A program made the position numbers and the translations under genes. A stretch of 64,000 bases of DNA from Planctomycetota bacterium (GTDB lineage: Bacteria > Planctomycetota > UBA1135): contig QQUA01000004.1 in NCBI GenBank assembly GCA_008501825.1, positions 186,001 through 250,000 of the forward strand, given 5' to 3'. Below the pieces are notes generated by a model. It made no database searches, had not been told where the DNA came from, and was given only the letters and a program-made list of their open reading frames with translations. Of the stretch, positions 59,369-64,000 are shown piece after piece (within the stretch, counting starts at the first letter, position 1; every line of letters starts with the position of its first letter).

Positions 59369-60829
59369 TTGCCCAGTCCCAAACCTCTCCAAGTTTTTCT
59401 CGCCGCCACCGGGGCGGTTGTGCCACCGGCAGTCCTCGAGGGAGGGCTGCCGGACCTGAGCCTGGATAGTTTTCCCCCCGGCTCCGAACGCCTGCGCATT
59501 TCCATGGGCAAGCGGGATTTCGTCGAGGGGATCTACGTCCCCGCCGATCCCGGCAGCCCGGTGGTGCTGCACTTGCTGGAATCGGAAGGTTCCATCACCC
59601 ACGGCACTCGCGGTCTGCGCGGCTATCCCAGTCTGTGGCAGCTTCGCGATCTCGGTCTGTCCTCGGTGGTGTTGGACTACCGGGGCGTCGGCGCTTCCCA
59701 GGGCAGCCGTTCACCCCGAAACTTGCCGCTGGACGCCCGAGCCGCCTGGGAAGAAGCACTGCAAAGGGCCGGCGGCGATTCCAGCCGGGTGATTTTGCGG
59801 GGCATGTCCCTTGGCACGGTGGCGGCGGCCACCTTGTTGCAGCAGGAGGACGTCAAGCCGGCGGCCGTCGTTTTGGTGGCTCCGGTCCGGGCGGAAACCG
59901 TGGTCAAAAATTGGGCACGGCACTACTACCCAGAGTTCCTGGCGGTCATGACCACCCGCTTCGTCCGGCCTTCGGTCCACGTCGACGTGGTGGAGACCTA
60001 CGGCAAAGTCGAGGTTCCTTTGTTGGTGTACGCTCCGCGGGAAGACTATTTGCTTCCCGGTTGGGAGCGCCTGCTCTACGAGGAAACGGTGCAGGCCGCC
60101 GGCGGCACCTGGATTCCGAGTCGCTTCGGGCATCCTTGCAACGTTCTGGTGGCCCATCATTTGTTCCCGGCGGAGATGGAGCTCTATCGCCGGCTTTATC
60201 CGGCCCTGCCGCCGACGGCGGCGCGGATGGAGGCGGCCTTGTCGCCGCTCACCGATGAGCAGCGGCAAAGCTTCAGCCCGCAAAGCCGGGAGCGGCAAAT
60301 GCTCCACGCCTTTTGCCACCGCCATCGTTTCCGTCCGGCCTTGTTGTCTTGCGCCTTGGCTCGCAAGGCCCTGACCGAAACGATTGAAGAAGAGTTGATC
60401 GCTTGGCTTCGCTGCCTGCCGCCTGGCGCCCTGGAAGAAGTTCCTCTTCCGGCTTTGGAAGAGCTTTTGAAATTGGACGACCCGGCCGGGGCCTTGGACA
60501 CCCGCGATTTGATCCAACTGGCGGCTTATCTTCAGGAGCTGCAAGAGCAGCACCCCCATCATTGGAAGCCGGCGGAATTGATGCGTTTGGCTTTTGAAAT
60601 CGGATTGCACCGAGGGGTGCAAAGCCAGCCGGTACCGGTGGAGGAAGAGGACGGTTGGGTTACCGTGGAACCGGGCATCGACGCCGAACGTTTGTGGGTG
60701 CGGGCCTTGCGTACCTTTTTCAAAGCCGCCGGCCTCCCCGACCGCTTACAGGACGGTGAGCTGGAATACTGGCGCCACGGAGCCTGGCAACCGGTGGCGC
60801 CGATTTTGCAATCGATGGGTTTGGAGTAG
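59369..60829 (+). CDS. Alpha/beta-hydrolase-fold protein
   Basis: A 486-aa protein. Residues ~60-265 form an alpha/beta hydrolase: VVLDYRGVGASQGS (oxyanion region), ILRGMSLGTVAAATLL with the nucleophile Ser in GMSLG, APREDYLLPG with the Asp, and FGHPCNVLV with a His. The rest is helical and unrecognised (EVPLPALEELLKL, YLQELQEQHPHHW). TTG 59369 starts 18 nt after transketolase; no clear Shine-Dalgarno. Substrate unknown. Confidence 0.75.
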   Translation: MPSPKPLQVFLAATGAVVPPAVLEGGLPDLSLDSFPPGSERLRISMGKRDFVEGIYVPADPGSPVVLHLLESEGSITHGTRGLRGYPSLWQLRDLGLSSVVLDYRGVGASQGSRSPRNLPLDARAAWEEALQRAGGDSSRVILRGMSLGTVAAATLLQQEDVKPAAVVLVAPVRAETVVKNWARHYYPEFLAVMTTRFVRPSVHVDVVETYGKVEVPLLVYAPREDYLLPGWERLLYEETVQAAGGTWIPSRFGHPCNVLVAHHLFPAEMELYRRLYPALPPTAARMEAALSPLTDEQRQSFSPQSRERQMLHAFCHRHRFRPALLSCALARKALTETIEEELIAWLRCLPPGALEEVPLPALEELLKLDDPAGALDTRDLIQLAAYLQELQEQHPHHWKPAELMRLAFEIGLHRGVQSQPVPVEEEDGWVTVEPGIDAERLWVRALRTFFKAAGLPDRLQDGELEYWRHGAWQPVAPILQSMGLE

Positions 60830-60890
60830 ATCTAGGCAGCCTAATCCGCTGGAAAAACTAGGAGCGAAATCAGCCGGCTGATCTAAAGCA

Positions 60891-61463
60891 TCATTCCAGC
60901 TTATCGGCAACCTTCTTGGGCAGAAAGGAGCGATTGAAGACTCGATAAGCATCTTGCCAAGCGTTGCCATTGGTTGGGGATTCACGGATGGAACGTTGAA
61001 CGAAGGTCAAGCCGATTCGTGGTTGGTTCAGTTCCTTGGTGTAGAGATCCCAACCGATGAAGCGCTGGGCGCGAGCGAAATCGGGATGATCATCGGGGAT
61101 GGAGCGCAGCAGGGTGATCGCCTCTTCGACGTGCCCTTTCGACACCAGGTCTCGACTGAAGTGGATGAACCCCTGTGGCTGTCTCAGCTTCAGCGGAGAA
61201 AACGGCTCCGCCTCAAAATCATTCTCACCACTCCTCGGATTCGCAGTTTCCTTTGGAAGTGGACTCTCGAAAGTACCCATGGCCAATACTTCTTCAATCG
61301 TCGCCGATTCACCATCCGGCAGCGGGACGGAGGTGGAGCTCGGGAGTAATTCCGGCGGCTCCTCCGCCAATCCTAGCCCCAAACCAATCACAAAAATGGG
61401 AAGCGCCAATAAGACGAGGCCAACGCGCAACAGCCATTTCTTGGGGGAATTAGAATGTCCCAT
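60891..61463 (-). CDS. Hypothetical membrane protein with a short TPR-like segment
   Basis: A 190-aa protein: basic N-terminus, one hydrophobic helix (LLRVGLVLLALPIFVIGLGL), an acidic Ser/Pro linker, then helical sequence with a possible repeat (DLVSKGHVEEAITLLRSIPD and FIGWDLYTKELNQPRIGL). I recognise no family. It lies 2 nt after the S41 peptidase gene and is co-transcribed with it. Converges with the hydrolase gene; the 61-nt spacer (60830-60890) holds a short TCAGCCGGCTGA palindrome and nothing else clear. Confidence 0.6.
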   Translation of the reverse strand: MGHSNSPKKWLLRVGLVLLALPIFVIGLGLGLAEEPPELLPSSTSVPLPDGESATIEEVLAMGTFESPLPKETANPRSGENDFEAEPFSPLKLRQPQGFIHFSRDLVSKGHVEEAITLLRSIPDDHPDFARAQRFIGWDLYTKELNQPRIGLTFVQRSIRESPTNGNAWQDAYRVFNRSFLPKKVADKLE

Positions 61464-61465
61464 CT

Positions 61466-63382
61466 TTATTTGCTCTTACGAATGGTTTGAATGGCCTTCT
61501 CCAAAGTCACATCGTCGGTGCCGAGGAATTCGCCCACGCTGGCCGGTACCCACTGATCCACCTCGATTCCGAGACCATCGTAGCGAGCGCCAGTCGGCCG
61601 AAAGGACGCCATCGAAGACAATCTGATTTCAACGCCCGAGTGATCCAGCGTGTATCCCAGGGAGCGCCCACTTCCCCCACCGCTCGGGCGACCGATCAAA
61701 GTAACCCCCGGGCGTCCCGCAAAAGCACCCAGGAAGATGTCCGTTGCGCTGAAACAACTTTCATTCATTAAGAGCACTACAGGCTTGGTATATGGGTATG
61801 CCTTCGGATTCGTGGACTGTTCAATGACGAAGTAGTGCCAATCGCTGAACTCCTCTTCCACTGGGTTCCAATCGCCTTGAAAGGAACCTCGGATCCTCTC
61901 TATGGCTTGTCGTTGTGCTTGGCTCCAACCACCCCATGCCGCAGGATACAAGCCACGGTTTTCCATGTATCCGTTTTCAAAGTGCGGATCCTGCCCCTGT
62001 TCCAATCGGTAGCGAGCCAAATTCACGACAGCAGCCTCGCCGTCGGCCAGGAAGTAGGGCAACAACGTGCGCAAAGCATCGCGGCTTCCTCCACCATTGC
62101 CGCGCAGGTCGATGACCAAGCCATCTGTGGTTCTGAATTCTCTCATCCGTCGATCCAAATCGGCCAAAAACTCCCGCTTGCTCGACATGCTTGGAATGCG
62201 CAAATAACCAATTTCTTCCTTCAAGATTTGCGATTCCATCTCCGGCCAAGATCCGAAGATGGGCTTTTGTTCGACCACTGGAACGATGAGTTGCTTGTGC
62301 TCCTTGCTGTTTAGCGACCTCAACATCAGCTTAATCCGACGTTTGGCTGGCAATCCCAGTTCCGTTCGCAAATAGACAATGTCTCGCAATCCACGAGCAA
62401 TTCGCTCCTTGGCGAATTGAGGGGAAGAGTCGCAAATCACTCGGTCACTCGCTTCCAGCCACTTCTCCAGCGGCAGGCCGTCGATGCCCTCCAACACCGG
62501 AAAAGCCTCGTCCAGAAGGCCGGAACGGTCGGCCCGGAATGCAAGCAGTTTTCCACCGATCCAGTGGGTCAAAAAAGGTGCATAGCCACGGAGGACCCAG
62601 CGACTGCGAACGCGGGAATGGCCGTCTCCGAATAAAGCCAAAACTTTTTGAATTTGGGCGGCAAAGGCAGGAACGGTAGGCCTTTCGGGAATGCTGACCC
62701 GAACCGCATCTAGCGCCCCCCGGTAGTCAATCTGCAATAAATCACGGTAGGCAAAGCGCTCCTGAATCAGCCATTCCAACTGACCCAAATCCTGTCGGAT
62801 TTGCTCCGCCGAAAGTTCCGGTCCATTCAAGTTCGGCCATCTTGCCAGTACGGCAAACTCCGCTTTCATGACCAGCCTATGGCTCCGCTCGATGCGTTTG
62901 GTCGAATCCATTGGAGTTCCAGATTCCACGACGAAGCGGTAGGCCTTGCGGTGACTTGCATCTCGTATCGCATCGCGCTGAGCTCGGGTCATCACCACAT
63001 CTTCCATCAAAATCACCTCACCTGTTGCAAGATCGATTAACTCCAGGTCGACGGTGCGCTCCAGCTTGATTCCCTTCAAATCCAAAGCCTCAACCAGATC
63101 TTCCTCAATTCTTTTGATGCCCTTATCTGGCCAAGTCTTTTCACAAAACTGAACCAGTTCAACCGAATCGATCCCGGCAACGGATTTCCATCCATACCAA
63201 GCATCCCCGATCTTGACTTCAGCACGTGGCCCCGGCCAACGGATGCCATCGAATGGCGATAACTTTTCGTACTCTTGGATTGTAAAAGCGAGTCGAGTTG
63301 GAGCCGTCATGGGGGCGGCTTGAGAAACCGAGGCGGCGGTAGAAAGCCAAACCGCCAGCCAAAGAAGCATGCAAGTTCTCAT
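61466..63382 (-). CDS. Secreted S41-family peptidase
   Basis: A 638-aa protein with a signal peptide (MRTCMLLWLAVWLSTAASVS). The C-terminal half has the S41 core: GLVIDLRGNGGGSRDALRTL and VVLLMNESCFSATDIFLGAF with the catalytic Ser in NESCFSATD, then LIGRPSGGGSGRSLGYTL. A lysine partner is not certain. No PDZ domain is evident; the N-terminal ~200 residues are unrecognised. It is divergent from the kinase gene, 59 nt apart, and might process envelope proteins. Confidence 0.8.
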   Translation of the reverse strand: MRTCMLLWLAVWLSTAASVSQAAPMTAPTRLAFTIQEYEKLSPFDGIRWPGPRAEVKIGDAWYGWKSVAGIDSVELVQFCEKTWPDKGIKRIEEDLVEALDLKGIKLERTVDLELIDLATGEVILMEDVVMTRAQRDAIRDASHRKAYRFVVESGTPMDSTKRIERSHRLVMKAEFAVLARWPNLNGPELSAEQIRQDLGQLEWLIQERFAYRDLLQIDYRGALDAVRVSIPERPTVPAFAAQIQKVLALFGDGHSRVRSRWVLRGYAPFLTHWIGGKLLAFRADRSGLLDEAFPVLEGIDGLPLEKWLEASDRVICDSSPQFAKERIARGLRDIVYLRTELGLPAKRRIKLMLRSLNSKEHKQLIVPVVEQKPIFGSWPEMESQILKEEIGYLRIPSMSSKREFLADLDRRMREFRTTDGLVIDLRGNGGGSRDALRTLLPYFLADGEAAVVNLARYRLEQGQDPHFENGYMENRGLYPAAWGGWSQAQRQAIERIRGSFQGDWNPVEEEFSDWHYFVIEQSTNPKAYPYTKPVVLLMNESCFSATDIFLGAFAGRPGVTLIGRPSGGGSGRSLGYTLDHSGVEIRLSSMASFRPTGARYDGLGIEVDQWVPASVGEFLGTDDVTLEKAIQTIRKSK

Positions 63383-63441
63383 CTAATAAAAGACTGAGAA
63401 AAGCACGATTCGACGGATAAAAATTCGGTATTTTTTCTCAA

Positions 63442-64000
63442 TGGGCAGAAATCGCCTTTCGGACCCGGAACTTTGGAGCATGGTGGATCGCCAGGCACCG
63501 GAGTTAGCGGACCATCTCCGGGCCCACCCGGAAGACAAGGATCGGGTAGCCGGGCTTCAAAGGGTCGTGGCGAACTTGTCTAATGCGGCGCCCAGTCCAC
63601 CCTGGAAAGCCCCGAAACGCATCGGTCCGTTCCGGGTACTGCGTACCTTGGGTGAAGGCGGAATGGGAGTTGTGTTTGAAGCCGAACAACAACACCCGAA
63701 CCGCAACGTGGCTCTTAAGGTGCTGCGCCCTGGATTTGCTGAGCACTACATTGAGCGCGAGGTTCAGGCGTTGGCACGCCTGGAACACCCGCATATCGCC
63801 CGAATCTATGACGCCGGCAAAGATGATACGGGCTTGGCCTGGTGCTCTATGGAAATTGTCCGCGGCTTGCCATTAGTTCAACATGCCCAAACCCTGAAGC
63901 TGAATCAACAAGATCGAATCCGCTTGTTTCTAAAAGTATGTGAAGGCGTTCAGCATGCCCATGAAAAGGGTGTGATTCATCGAGATTTAAAACCCAGCAA
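63442..64000 (+). CDS. Ser/Thr protein kinase (3' end beyond window)
   Basis: 186 codons are visible. After an N-terminal segment with DPELWSMVDRQAPELADHLR, the kinase domain begins with IGPFRVLRTLGEGGMGVVFE (Gly loop), then NVALKVLRPGF (Lys), HPHIARIYDAGKD, WCSMEIVRGLPL and, at the edge, GVIHRDLKPS. It is the soluble N-terminal part of a Hanks-type kinase; TPR or other C-terminal domains are typical but not in view. TATTTT at 63430 ends 6 nt before ATG 63442. Confidence 0.9.

Overview
This is a 64 kb chromosomal window from a GC-rich, Gram-negative bacterium. A Planctomycetota- or Acidobacteriota-like lineage is my inference. It rests on an outer-membrane barrel ending in Phe, several carboxypeptidase-regulatory-like (CpReg) repeat proteins, a sigma factor fused to such repeats, a Ser/Thr kinase, futalosine-route menaquinone genes and an arsenosugar cassette. 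No rRNA, tRNA, IS element or CRISPR array was seen. Coding density is very high. Many gene junctions are 4-base ATGA/GTGA/TTGA overlaps, and several monocistronic or first genes have a TAGAAT/TAAAAT-type -10 hexamer only 6-10 nt before the start codon, which suggests leaderless transcripts.

Layout. 1-5.6 kb: D-Ala-D-Ala ligase (left edge), divergent M1 aminopeptidase, a TMTC-like membrane/TPR protein and a YqgE protein. 5.6-14.4 kb: a CpReg protein, mqnC, a secreted glycosidase-like protein and the sigma-factor/CpReg fusion. 14.4-21.7 kb (minus strand): a tightly coupled operon for a ferredoxin-flavoprotein-cytochrome b fusion, a 26-haem cytochrome, an outer-membrane barrel and a 13-haem probable lipoprotein. 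I predict this to be an electron conduit from the cytoplasm to the cell surface. 22-29 kb: BNR-repeat protein, thioredoxin-fold protein without Cys, beta-solenoid lipoprotein, ClC channel with an HTH-EIIA partner. 29-37.5 kb: arsenosugar-type cassette (DUF547, ArsM, ArsS, TVP38, MerA-like, TIGR04283 GT; divergent TIGR04282 and LhgO-like oxidase). 37.6-42 kb: SGNH-like protein, mqnE, mqnA, LON-domain protein, methyltransferase. 42-45.5 kb: a secreted phosphodiesterase-like protein, an OB-fold protein, a candidate 66-aa selenoprotein with an in-frame UGA followed by a 9-bp hairpin, and proS. 45.6-49.7 kb: two CpReg proteins and a cupin lipoprotein. 49.7-59.4 kb: a probable surface-polysaccharide region (two GT-C-like proteins, an orphan UDP-sugar-dehydrogenase C-domain protein, a sulfatase-fold protein, ugd) followed by transketolase. 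59.4-64 kb: alpha/beta hydrolase, small membrane protein, S41 peptidase and the start of a Ser/Thr kinase.

The genes could work together as follows (inference). Menaquinone made by the MqnA/E/C route would support respiration, and the cytochrome operon would carry electrons between a cytoplasmic flavin/Fe-S module and the exterior. Strongest leads: the 26-haem/13-haem/porin/flavoprotein operon, the UGA-interrupted small membrane protein, and the membrane-spanning sigma-factor fusion.
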